Origin: Lingula anatina
Lineage: Eukaryota > Brachiopoda > Lingulata > Lingulida > Lingulidae
Reading direction: 5' to 3'
NCBI RefSeq assembly: GCF_001039355.2
Contig: NW_019773646.1
Location: forward strand, 1 to 64,000
Length of the DNA: 64,000 nt
Shown here in pieces: positions 37,111 to 49,216 of this stretch; the first letter of the stretch is position 1; every line of letters starts with the position of its first letter. The translations under genes and the position numbers were made by a program. Below the pieces are notes generated by a model. That model was not told the origin of the DNA and made no database searches. It was given only the letters and a program-made list of their open reading frames with translations.

Positions 37111-38530
37111 GGGTCACTGACGACTCGCAAAGTTTTGATTTATTTGCCATGTGTCATTCATTGGACTCTTATTTATCGTGCAATTTTCTAATTTACACAC
37201 TTTGTAAGTGTCAAGCAAGTTGATTTGATAAGGAATTACTTAGACATTTTGAAAGTCTTTGGAGACTATTTCAGCATGTAAACTTGAAATCAAACCAAGT
37301 AAGATTAAGGACCTGACACCGCAAGGTTCATGTCGCACCACTAGATTGATAATACTAGAAGAAAATATCAGACAAATTGCTTCGTGGTTCGGTCTTTGTT
37401 CCTTTTTTTCTTGCTGAGATATGGGCTGTGGACCCACGAATGAAAAGTATATGTGGCATCTCTAGCAAGTGCTTTGTTACCTGCGGATGGAAGGTCAGAC
37501 AAATGTGTAAAGCAGGCACATATGCAGGCAGATAGATAGGCAGACAGGCAGGCAGGCAGACAGGGAGATGTATAAACACATAACATTTTGGTAGGACGAG
37601 GAGACAGACAAATTAAGTCAATAGAAGTGACTTGGGAGGGGAAAGGAAAGGTGAAGATCATTTCAAGGAGACAGCTTGTTGTTGTGATAGCCTGTTTTTT
37701 GGGCTGAGACATTAATAATTTTGTCGAAAAATTGTTGTTTTTATGGATTGTTAAATTGAGCATGCGCGCGCGCGTGTGTGAAGGCCTATGATACATCGCT
37801 ATAAAGGCATGAACGCATATGGCCTGTGCCCTGTAAAACCAGTTTATATTTCATTTCCAATTGTGACATCTACTGGTATATACCCCAGTACACAATATTT
37901 TGTTTATGCGGTATTGTGGTTTACAAAAGTAGTCAAGTTCATGCAGCAGTTTCAATATCTAGTCCAAGACCCATTATCCCAAAGGCAACATTTCACATTG
38001 TGAAGCTAACCTCTGCGGTAAGTTTCGTAAAATAGTTATTCACCGTCAGATCATATTACTTACTGCTGATGTAAACAAACACAATTTGCGTCAAAGATGA
38101 TGTTGTACTCATTCATGGGTTATCAAGATGTATTCAACGGTGGCAGTACCTTGATAACCCTTCATTTCTTTGTAGCCCCGTTTCTTTTATCCCTTTGTAT
38201 GTGTTGTCAGCAGCTGGTTTCAACAGTGCGAATATGTCATGCAACCGTGTTGTGTACCCAGGTGTGCATCGTACTGAAAAAATGTCCATAGTAGTCTAAA
38301 GAGACGATTTAGGTATTTTGTCACAGTAGGGGTTTCCTTGTAAATGCAGCATACTAATTTTATGGGATGGGACATCATTTTTGATCCTTATCAAATAGTG
38401 GTCGCGTCGATGTCGGCGATTGTCGACACGGTCGATTTCGGCTACTTAGGTCGCTTCGATGTTAGGCCAACAGCAAATGCCTAGGCCCAACGTTGGGACA
38501 GTGACTTTGTGCTATCTGGCATAATTTAAG
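34970..38530. other. Intergenic; no gene recognised
   Basis: This contains a (CT)n array and a CAGG/GATA-rich stretch near 37520-37562. Short ORFs only. Confidence 0.5.
37060..37106. repeat. (CT)n microsatellite
   Basis: About 23 CT units. Confidence 0.97.
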
Positions 38531-38789
38531 ACTGGGTTCCCATACCTAGATCGATCTAACTGGATCGATCCATCTCCAAGGGGTTTCTCGCTAAATTGCT
38601 TTCAGTTTAAGCGGCTTAGATGGCTGGCAAGCCTACTGAAGCTGCTAAACGATAATTAATTACCCGCTAGCAGCTCAAGTAGGCATGACAGACATCTACG
38701 TCGCTTCAGTTGGTTGCAATTTAGCGAGATTCCCCTTGGAGATAGATCGATCCACATTTAGTACGATAGGGTCAGGGAATGGTCCCTAA
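38531..38789. mobile_element. MITE with about 75-bp terminal inverted repeats
   Basis: Left arm: GGGTTCCCATACC..., then GATCGATCCATCTCCAAGGG, then TTTCTCGCTAAATTGC. Right arm: GCAATTTAGCGAGATTCCCC, then TTGGAGATAGATCGATCCAC, then GGGAATGGTCCC. The arms pair over about 75 bp with mismatches. The loop is about 110 bp and carries no ORF. Confidence 0.7.
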
Positions 38790-39079
38790 TACGTGCATTC
38801 CTTTTCATTAACTCGTTTTTCTAGACAAGTCACTTTGTCAAATAGACATTTGTCATGACCTAACAACTGATTCTCTTTTACCATTTGATACGTCAATAAA
38901 CTTCCGTTTAAAGTTCATTCTTTGCTTTGCTGCAGTAACATTAAGATGTAATAGCACAATTATTGTACGTATAGCTGTTCACATTGTAAGACACTTTAAA
39001 TATCAAAATCAGTAAAGAAAGATTAAGTAATTTAACGATTGTTGAGATAAAAAAAGATGACCAGTAAGAGTTAAATAAT

Positions 39080-39191
39080 GACGTTGGTCCAACGCTGGCA
39101 GAAGGCTGACATGTCATGTCGAGTGCCCCGACGTTGGGTCGCCGGATACATCAACCTGAATTCGACGTCGACTGCCAACGTAACCAACGTC
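39080..39191. mobile_element. Small palindromic element with GACGTTGG ends
   Basis: The left end GACGTTGGTCCAACGCTGGC and right end GCCAACGTAACCAACGTC are imperfect inverted repeats over about 112 bp, with a further ACGTTGG inside. A CCCAACGTTGGG palindrome also lies at about 38489. The 107-codon frame that starts here at 39078 is a by-product. Confidence 0.5.
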
Positions 39192-41232
39192 AGCGCAGCC
39201 ACTGTTTCTTATCTTTGTCTCTTCATCAGGCAGTGTCCTACATTGTTTTTTATTTTTATTTTTGATATAAATGACGAGTGTTGCCAAAGGGACTGGTTCA
39301 CTTATTTGGATAAAATATTGTTTGCAAACAGACGATACCTTTCTATATGTCCATTTTACGTTCGTTCAGTAAGAGCAGGGAATGAATGGTCAATTATATG
39401 ATATTTTGATGTCGTAACACCATGTGTAAAGTAATATTAGTCTGACGCTTAGTTTGGCCGGGGTGTATAAAAAATAACAGCCATATTTTTTACATTTAAA
39501 TAAAAAGTTATTTATATTCTCACGTGAAGCATTCTGACCTTCCTTGCATAGCCATGCGTGACAAGGATTGCTTAGGATGGCGGTAAGGAGATGAGAGCAT
39601 TGATAGTAGTCTGTTCATCGTATACCCATCCTTATCGTGTTCATTATCAAATGAGAAAGTTATAATAAATATGTATATACCCAGTATATCGCCGCGCCAG
39701 GGGACTTAAAAGTCAAGTTCAGAATCGAGGACGTTTAAGGTAGGTGTAGAAAGATTTGCATTCTTACAAATATTGGACCTTAGGTTCGGACATGCACATG
39801 TAATGCAACTGGTTTAGAGACTAAGCTCTTGCTCTTGACCAACATTGATCTTTGGATTTGTGGGGATGCCTTGAGATGGTATCTGAAATTAAATCTTCTA
39901 AAAATCATAAAATCAAACATGGGAAACATACGGATTGGATAATCAACCCATTAATGATAGTGTCCGTGTAGGAATGCAATAACTTTTATCTGTGGAAGAG
40001 GTTCATTGGCGGTCGTGTGTAGGACATTGTAAAATCACATCGTAGAGAAGGACACACGGACCGTAAACTCAGTGTTCGTATACCAAGTATTGTTGAAACT
40101 TGATTGATTCGTTTGTTTTGATAGTGCGTGCGACATCTTAGTGTATATGTGCAAGGGATCACTTCAAAAGCAGTGTAAGTTCGTCTCTCTTTTTCTTCTA
40201 CTTTTTGTGAACCATTTCGGTGAAAATTTTGAGCCATTCATATGGCATGGTGACTTGCAGAAAAATTGGATGAAAAATTATTCTAAGTAGCTTAATGGTT
40301 TGTGAAAAACATATATCATTGGTATTTGAAGTGAAGTTAGGAATGGTGCTCGGGGGCACTCTGTATCTGTGTAGTAAGTATATCTGTTGTTTGGGTTGCA
40401 AAACACAGGAAATCATCAAGGTCGAAGGAAGCACTGACCTGCGTGCAAGTTAACTACCTTCAGTTGGTCAAACACTCTATTCATAGGTGGGCACAGTCAA
40501 TTATGTAACACGCTATGAGGATGTTATTAATCTTGATGTATTTAACAAATATTTTTGGACATGTACATGGGTCTGTGATCCTGTGTACACCTTTTTGTTA
40601 TTAAGGTATTATAACTAGCTACAATGCAGGAGGGAGAGTTAATAATGATCATCGTATGAAAATGCATCTTCGCATGCTGTGGAACTATAAATCTTTTTTT
40701 TTAATCGGAGGTCATGGTATTTTACAGAATACACTGCCTTTGTGAAAATTCTTGTAAACATGGGTTAGCCTATTGTTTGTCTAAACCATTATAACTATGA
40801 TTCATTTTGTAGTGTTGTAGCAAGTTCAGTGAAAAAGTAAGTTTGCAAATGATAGTAATAATGAAAATAATTAACACTAATACAAGGTATACTTAAATAC
40901 ATATATATGCATTCAGTGAATAATGAATTGTGAATTCATTTTAGAAAAAATCATGATAAAAGCAGAAATAACAATGTAATGGCGTGTTAAAAACCATTGA
41001 AGGGTAATTAACCCACGTTTGGTTTGTGTGTAATATTTCTAGAACATGGGGGTGTCATTCAAAGTGGATGTAAACGCTAGCCGTCACACTGATAACACGC
41101 CTTCTGCTTTAACATACTGGCTCGTAGCCTGGGACTTTTTATGGGTTGATGACTATCGCCTATGACCTTGGTCATCTCACGCCATAATGGCGATCCTTTT
41201 CTTCCAAATGAGTCCAGTCGGTGGCCTTGTTG

Positions 41233-41313
<81 letters not shown>

Positions 41314-41765
41314 AGTAAAATGACACGTTTTTCCCTAATTAGAGTGTTAAAAAAAAGACTGCTGTGATCCATAGTAATTTAGTTAGCTGCTTATTGTGGA
41401 AACAACACATGGCCTGCATATAAATTAACATTAACTCCTATGTGACATGTTAACCTTAGTAAAATACTACCGTTTTAATTTAAATTGTGTATAAAGCTTC
41501 AAATAGTCTGTCAAACACTGTGAAATGTTATGTTGAATATACAACGTTTAACTTTCATGTTTTTTAAGAACGGCCTCAAATCAGTTCAAAACCTAGCGTA
41601 ACAAATTATGTTTTTTCCAGTTGTGTTAACCAGCTCAGACATCTATCAGGCTAAGCCATATCCCCCCACAAGGAGTATTGCGATGGTTTCGCATGTTGAA
41701 AAATGTCAAGTGCCAGACGTGCTATAAAGGAAAGAAGTGCTTTGTGCATACATATAAGAAAATAT
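39192..41765. other. Intergenic; no gene recognised
   Basis: No exon or RNA gene could be supported. A long AT/AC microsatellite is listed separately. Confidence 0.5.
41234..41313. repeat. (TA)n(CA)n microsatellite
   Basis: About 33 TA units followed by about 7 CA units. Confidence 0.97.
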
Positions 41766-43660
41766 CTAGGGTGCAACAGGGTAATTCAATGAATAAGAAG
41801 GTTTAGGAGTGAGAACCACCATGCCCTGTGCCCATGCAAGGGTGCAGGGGACTACATATAGACCAGAGACACCTAGTGACTTTTTGAAAGTTACTATGGA
41901 GGGGTTGGTTTTTATATCTGTTGGAAGATCATTACACTGGGCCACTGTACAGGGAAAGAAATATAATTTTAAGTTATTGGTATAGGTGTAGTATACAGTA
42001 AAAGTGTGAGTCCTGGTGGGTGCTGTAGTCAGGATAATGTGTTGGACAAAAACGGTTTGTACATGTAATAACAGACCTGGCTGTGCCTGGCCATAGTATG
42101 CCCCAATGCTGTTCAGTTCACGTGAACTATCAAGTCAGAGACACTGCTGGTATTGTGATATCCTTCTTTGACATACCTGGCTCCCCTTCGCTGCACCTTT
42201 TCCACGTCTTTATGTTTCTCAAGGTGTGTGGATTCCACTTGAGCACAGGTCAAACATTGGTGTTAAAGGTCTTGGTATCTTTGTTACTTATGTTTAGAAT
42301 TCTTTTTACCATGTCCAATACCGCGTTAGCTTTGCTTGCTGGCATATCTGTATGGAGTTTGTTATGTTTGTTATGTATGTTTTTTTATGTTTTACCTAGA
42401 TATTTTGCGGAGTTGACCGTCTTCAGCATGCGGCCATGGAGCTTAAGTCCATAAATTACAGGGTTCAACCGTCTTCTCATTTGGAGATGTTCAGATTTTA
42501 TAGTTTAACTGCATGGCCCATGGTTTTTTTCAACTGGTCTCAACGGTCTAGGTAGTTCTGTTATTTAGTGACTGGTTACTTTTAATAGACTTATGGTCAC
42601 CGAGCATGAGAACATTTTTGAATAGGTCACAGCGTAATCAGTAAAGAGCCTAAAAAAAAGTTTGCATCTTAGACCAAGTGGAAAGTCGTTGAAGTGTAAA
42701 TGGAATAGGACCGGTCCCAGTACTGTGTCCTGGGACACCCCAAACACCGCACTGGCCAGACCCGACTGCTCCCCATTAAGGCCCCTATTTCACACAGACC
42801 ACGAATCCCACGAATCGCCAGGAATTGACAAATTTCAGGATTCGAGAGGATTCGTGAGATTTTGCCAATTTTCTGGTCTAATTCGACACGCTCTACGATT
42901 CAGTTACGATACAGGTGCGATAGTGTTACGAATATTCGTGGGATTCGGCTGGAATCGCACGAATATTGTCCAGAAATTCACTACAATTTTTTGGAATCGG
43001 GAGTTCGTGGCCAAAACTTTGAACAGCTCAAAATTTTTGCCACGAAGTCCCAATTGATCAAGAATTGCAAGAACTGACTACGATTATATGCGAATCTGTT
43101 AAGAACTTCACGAACTGATTACGATTCAACCACGAATCCTGAAATTTTCAATTCCTGGCGATTCGTGGGATTCGTGGTCTGTGTGAAATAGGGGCATCAA
43201 AGCTTTTGCCACCAATTCCTGTTGGTCAAGAATTGCAAGAACTGACTACGATTATATACGAAGCTGTTAAGAACTTCACGAGCTGATTACGATTCAACTA
43301 CGAATCGTGAAATTTGTCAATTCATGGCCATTCGTGGGATTCGTGGTCTGTGTGAAATAGGGGCATAACAAACACACATTGTGGTCTGTTGAAGAAGGAC
43401 GAGTTAATCCGTTGAAGCATCTGGTCCTTAATGGCTTAGTGGGAGAGCTTGTGTAAGATTGTTCTATGGAAAACCTCATCAAAGGCTTTAGGAGAATCCA
43501 ATACTGGTGTGTCGCACTTTCCGCCATTTGTCACGTCGTTTGCTATGTCATGTATAAATGTGATCAGATTGCTTTCGCCAGATCAACTAGGACGGAATCC
43601 GTATTGATAATCATATAATATTTCATGCTTGTCCAGGTACTTAAAAACATTGGTGTTCGT
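41766..43660 (-). pseudogene. Decayed LINE (non-LTR retrotransposon) reverse transcriptase
   Basis: On the minus strand, in order from about 43660: NTNVFKYLDKHEILYDYQYG with FR following, then TPVLDSPKAFDEVFHRTILH, then FFNRPQCVFV, then (after an insertion) GVSQDTVLGPVLFHLHFND, then a degraded catalytic block LFTDYAVTY in place of L-F-A-D-D-x-x-x-Y. Near the C-terminus it reads FFPCTVAQCNDLPTDIKTNP and TFKKSLG, the usual Y-x-x-x-F-F-P-x-T-x-x-x-W-N-x-L-P motif of LINE tails, ending in a stop at 41766-41768. Internal stops and the lost second catalytic aspartate show the copy is dead. The endonuclease domain is not seen. Confidence 0.88.
42780..43365. mobile_element. Composite Harbinger-type MITE (family B copy 2) inserted in the LINE
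   Basis: The ends GGCCCCTATTTCACACAGAC and GTCTGTGTGAAATAGGGGCA are inverted repeats of more than 30 bp, extending into CCACGAATCCCACGAAT. TAA occurs immediately outside on both sides (42777-42779 and 43366-43368). Removing the element with one TAA restores the LINE frame from CVF into VNGEQSG, matching the usual V-x-V-N-G motif, so TAA is a true 3-bp target duplication. That is the mark of PIF/Harbinger elements (TWA targets). A second right end ends at about 43196, so the element carries a tandem duplication of its right half (43055-43196 versus 43215-43365). It has no ORF. Confidence 0.85.
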
Positions 43661-45851
43661 TTAAGTCACACTATCACTTAGTGATGCATTCGTACCTATG
43701 ATAAACTCACCAAAAACGAAGGTCCGCGTTCTTCCGAGATTGGTTTAGATTGCACAATCAATGAATGGAAATTCTATGAACAGATGCGCATCCCTTTTTA
43801 AAGCACTTTAAAGGTGTGGTTTCTGATAATTAAGTTCATCCTATAATTTTGCTTTGGTAGATTTTCTGAAGTGCTATGGAAAGCGAATTTATTAGCGTTC
43901 TTTTGTTGGAAAATCAATCTTTCTGGTTATGCTATCGGTATTTTACCTTTCAACTCCAGCATGATTATGTAGCCATAAATCTTGTACTAGTTCTCATCAA
44001 CAGAGGATGTATATGTTGTACATGTATAATATGTTACTTTTTTACTACAAATATATCACAAGCTGCAATGTCCAGAATATTGCTTACTAGGAAGACCTAT
44101 GGATCTTTTCCAATACTACCTTGAACCATGGAAGATTTACTTTAAGATGTAAATACACCTTAGATTGATCTCGGTACGAGGGGTCAGTAAATGTTACCTG
44201 GATAATTTGCCTTTGTTTGCTGGCGTGGGCGGGAATTCATAAATGAAAACTGCCAAAGTCTCTCATTATTTCAATTATGAAACCTTTTCCTGGCATGTTA
44301 AAAACAACCAAAACGGTCATGGAATAAGCGAGAAAATAAATCAATCAACAAGATGGTAAATGCATATGTAAATAAACAATGCAAAAACAGACAAACGAAA
44401 GAAACAAACAAGCAAAGTTGTCTGGAAGAGTTTAATTTCAACAAAATGGCCAAGATATTTTAAGTAGAATATTTCACAATAGCAGTTATGCTGGGTACAA
44501 CAGGTGTTTGAAGCTCCGACATTGAAGATGAGCCCAGCAACGGTTCAGCACATTGCAAAAGGCCGCGTGTAACAGTATAAATCGTAGGCCTTCATCCCAT
44601 AATAGCCAAAGTATACGTTATCTGTTAAACGGGGATTGATGGCAACCATACATGTCTATTTAATTTATTGGAATTCTGAAGAAGTGTTTTTTTGTATGTG
44701 TGTTATCTTTATTAACATTGTCAGGGCTTTGGTTTTGGGATAATTGCAGTCTTTTGCAAAATCTGTTGACTGTTAGTATCAAATTCCCTTCATTGAATCA
44801 TATGACACCACCAATATGCGTTCTTACGTCTATATACCGGTATATGGTCATGGTGCCATTGCATTAATTGTTTTTTATACTTTACAGAGATCAACTAGCC
44901 GCCACATGTCAGAGTAATTTTTCTAACCTTGTTACATACAACATATGTCCCGTGTTAAAATACATGTAGCAAAGTGCCCATGTCCTCACATGTCACTCCC
45001 GCTGGCCTGCCATTGTGCCATGTAATCAATGTAAATGGAGCCAACTAAAACAGACAAAATATGTTTGATGTGAACAAAGTATCTACGCTGCGCAAACACC
45101 ATTAGTATCAATTTATTGTTATTATTAAAAACTGAGTACCATTCTATTTTTGACGTCTGTTTGGTTTTCACTGCAACTTGTTTTGGTCGGATTACATGTG
45201 TTTTGATTACGTTATTGAATTACCCTTATTGACATGATCTGGTAAGGTTGTTGACGTAACTGACACATTATTCGGTTGCAGCTCATCAACTGATAACGTG
45301 ACCTTCACCTTCGCCTGTCATTTCACCAAATGTTAACGTTGTTCCATGCATCAATGTTAAAAGGTGTTACAATCTCAGAGTGCCGAGGAGTTTGAAAAAA
45401 TACCAGACGCTGGTTGAACCGGACATTTGAAACCTGCTGAGGTCTCCTCAGAATCCCCACAATTTGTTTTGAAGCAGCTTTAGACAGTTTTCTAAACCAA
45501 TTGCTCTTCCTTGGATCGGAGCCAATATGTTTTCATATTGATAGGAACTTTATGTTTTGTCTCTCGCTGTCTGTGCAAACCTGATCATTTGTGATAAATG
45601 AGTCGACTTTATTTGATTGTAAGTGAAATATGAAGAGAGCTGACATAACAATCACCGCTATTTAATGACAAAACACATGCAGCTCTCACATATTATTTAC
45701 ATGATCCAGTTGGCACATTTGAAGAAAAAAATAGTTCTTGGTCCATTCTTGAGGATAAATATTCCTCATCTGTGAACGGATATCTACCGTCCATTATTCT
45801 GCATACGTTTCTATCGTCAAATTTGATAGAACATTGAATTTGATACCAGTA

Positions 45852-45907
<56 letters not shown>

Positions 45908-48900
45908 GAAGGCGCCAGATAATTTTTTCTCTCCTTTGAAAAATGGACATCGTACAATTGAGCAGCCAGAAATCTTCAGAAAATCCAACACAAATTTTAA
46001 TATTCTTCATCTTTAGATTTATTACCAATATACAACCAAAAACATTTAAAATCATTTAATCTTATCATTTTTATTGACGAAAGTTTCTTATTATGGAAAT
46101 TTAGAGTTTTTAAAAGGACTGGACCCGTGTGTAGGCAATCTATTTTAACTTTTGGTTGGGAAATTTGTTAGTTTACACTAGTTTATGACAACCTTTGTTT
46201 ACATTGATGTAATTTTATCGTATCTGTTTACCCTTTTCTGAATTCATTTTGTACATGATATACGTTCACGTTAAACATCTTCTATACTTTCATATTTCAC
46301 AATGAGTATTTAAAGCTGGTCTTGTCTGGCTGAACTTCTTTATTTCCTTTTGCTCATATCGAAACAAACACTGGCAAGGGCATTAATCTACGACATTCTT
46401 GAAAGCTTTGGAAAATAAGATGGATTGAAAATTAAGTTTCATATCATTGTAAACACGTAATTTTTCAGAGGGAAAATGGATTTTACATTTGATCAGTTTT
46501 ACTTGATCAGTGTAGCGGAACATGTTCTCCATTCCATCACAATCAAACGCTTCTGATTTCATTAACTGAACGTAATTTTTTTCACATGGGTCTTGGGAAT
46601 TCCCATAAAATTAATATCCGAGTTTGTTATTTTTCTTCGCTCGACTAGTCCTGAATTATGATTAGCAAAAGCACTAACACTTTATAGAGTCATTTTCAAT
46701 TCATCAGGAAAGTGACAGACAATGACTGGCAATGAAATTAAGGCCAACGCGTATGGAATGTAACGAGATAAAATTATTTGGAAGCACTTCTTTTTTCCCC
46801 ACGCCCCTCTTCTTACACGACAACATTTACGAGAAGTGGCTTTTATGTGTTGAGTGCTTAACTATAATACTTATTAATTATAAGTCATTAATAAAAGTTG
46901 CACTTTCTTTTGGCTCAATTATTGTTGTAAAAAAATTCAGAAGACCTAAAATATATCTATTGGCCAATCATCGTCTTTGTTTATACCACGTGGATATTCA
47001 GTGGATACAGAACTCCTGCTCAGCACTATCTAGACAACTGGTAACATTGGTAATGCAATCTAAGAATGGCAAGAGAGGTGGCTCAGGTTCGGTTAAGTCA
47101 ATATTTTCGTAACTGAGACAATGGCAACAAAAAGTGATGCTGTACACCAGAAAGAACAGTTTCCTGTTCCTTAATGTAACTTAAGGCCTAAATGGTCTGC
47201 GTTAATATTTGTACCCATACCTCTGGGTTCTGGAAGCTTTTCATGATCCCTCCATTAAAAGTATTTAAACAAGCAACAAAGCACTATCTACCTTTGATCT
47301 TAATCTGCTACGCAATAGATGTGCTAAAGCGCCTAAAACAAGAAACGTAATAGCGTGACATAAAGATCAATTGCACATGATTTTCTTGCATACTGGGCCT
47401 ATTCTCAACTTCAGGTTCCCAAGAGCATCTACAAACGACAGGTATGAATATTTTATTGTGTGCACCGTAATCATTTCACCGCTTTCTATTTTTGGCCAGT
47501 CGATCAAAACCGCAGGTATTTCCAGACTTGGATATCTTAGGTTGGGTTTTTGTTTATCTTAAAATTAAGCTTAAACTAGCTTAATTTCTAGAATCTTGTG
47601 CTTTAACGCATATTAATCATATTTTAAAACCAGGTTTATATCAGACTATGCCAATGATGCTAAATCAGCATTTTATTTTTTTGTTTTGTATATGATTCTA
47701 TGGTACATAAGCACGCAATTATTCCCCCATGAAAATGCTGCCAAGACCAGGCCTACCACTTCACGGAAATTGTCTATAGAGAAAATGAACGTTCATATTT
47801 TGGTATCAAATCCCACGCTATTGCATGTAATTGCATTTACACTTTCCTGTTATCTTAGTGAACTGCGCCAGTTCCAGTGAACGGCGCGCTCGGTAGCTCT
47901 ATAATATTATTTGCCATGTTTTTGTGGTATCTTAACTATGGTGCCAGATCTCAGGGGGCATGTCCCAAAAGACAATAGAAGTTCATATCAATGCGCTTGA
48001 AGTAAATATTGTCAATATGATATAATTTGCCTTTGTCGGTCTGAAGTGAAATAGATAACATGGTGAAGATAATTAGAGGATAAAAAACCACATAATGCGA
48101 TGTATACCGTCCATGTGGTAGAAATTTTTTTCCTTTGTGTACATGTAGCATACAAATGTGTCTATTTGATCCGAAAGATTGGCCCACATATGATGGAGTA
48201 TTCGGTTCTCTCCATAGTGGAGATGTATTTTACAAACAGAAAAGTATATATTTTAATGATACTACATCTATAGATGTGTATCCCTCTATCAGCAGCGACT
48301 TGTATGTTGGTCAGTTCTTACAGTGAATCACTGACACCATTTATGTTGTACTGGTATTCTATATGTTTTCGTTGAAATCGGTATGAATAAAACTGATTGA
48401 CTGATAAAAGTGGCGTAAAACACATAACATTTTTAAAAAGAATTACCCGGTATGTGGTTAATTTTTTTGTGATCCCATCAAAATAATGTAGAGAGGTAAA
48501 ATGTCATATCTCAAAGAGAATTCACGAAGGAAGAGGAGAACCGATATGCCAAGCAGAAATGGCAGTATAACTTGTTACTGTAACATTTATGCGCATGAAA
48601 GTGTAGAGTGACATTGCCAAAGTCTAGACAATTGTGGTAGCTAGGCAGAGTTAAAAAACAAGCCCGTGTGCCCTGTGGAATCGAACGCACTTAACTACTC
48701 CCGAGTAGTTATATTATACCTATTCTTTCGACAACTAGTCCCATACTTTGACTCCCCGCCACGCCCTACTGGATTTCTCTTAAAGCAAGTGAGCAGTATT
48801 ACTAATCGCAACCCCTGAAATCTTGTGACCAATGTAACACATACCCTCTCTCACAGAGTCTTCCTAATTGCAATAGATATATGAAAGCGCGAAAACTGAA

Positions 48901-49066
48901 CCTTGCCCCTCGACGACATCTGTCTGCAGATGATTCTAACACGACGAGCCAACTGCGCAACGCGGTTATTCACGTGCAGACAATCCGTCACACAAAAGTA
49001 GAGCACACTGAGTACAGTACAGAACGTTTTCTTTACTATAAATATAATTTATTCGTTACTTTCCAG
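43661..49066. other. Intergenic, upstream of the IP3R-like gene; no gene recognised
   Basis: This holds a poly(T) tract and short ORFs. The 126-codon frame at 46732-47112 has no recognised domain. Near 48873-48975 the minus strand has an A-box-like GCGCAGTTGG followed by a CATCTG/CAGATG hairpin, a weak hint of a tRNA-derived repeat. No core promoter can be assigned. Confidence 0.45.
45855..45905. repeat. Poly(T) tract, about 51 nt
   Basis: Uninterrupted T run. It could be the reverse-complement poly(A) tail of a retroposed sequence, but no donor sequence is recognisable beside it. Confidence 0.95.
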
Positions 49067-49133
49067 ATATGCTAAAATGGTGGAATAGGAAAGGTTACGG
49101 GTTTTGAAGGAAAATTCAGTGGACTGTTGGAAA
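49067..49133 (+). other. Possible 5' UTR part of exon 1, with upstream splice acceptor
   Basis: The sequence attcgttactttccag ends at 49066 and looks like a good splice acceptor. The exon carrying the start codon could therefore begin at 49067, with non-coding exon(s) further upstream. An in-frame TAG at 49086 prevents extension of the protein. Confidence 0.4.
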
Positions 49134-49216
49134 ATGGGAGAGTTTTTGTGTATCGGTGACTATATCAGCTTGTTCTGCGAGGAAACTGAGGGATATGTAT
49201 ACAGTTATCAGACAAG
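49134..49216 (+). CDS. IP3R-like gene, coding exon 1
   Basis: 83 nt, ending AG|GTGAGTG in phase 2. It encodes residues 1-27 plus part of 28, beginning MGEFLCIGDYISLFCEE, which aligns with the F-L-x-I-G-D-x-x-S-L-Y start of IP3 receptors. Confidence 0.9.

Noticed and set aside
46732-47112. 126-codon ORF upstream of the IP3R-like gene
   Set aside because: Hydrophobic and basic stretches do not form a recognisable domain.
48135-48326. 63-codon ORF followed by a LINE-tail-like aataaaactgattgactg sequence
   Set aside because: No reverse-transcriptase or tail motif in the frame; the resemblance of the 3' sequence alone is not enough.
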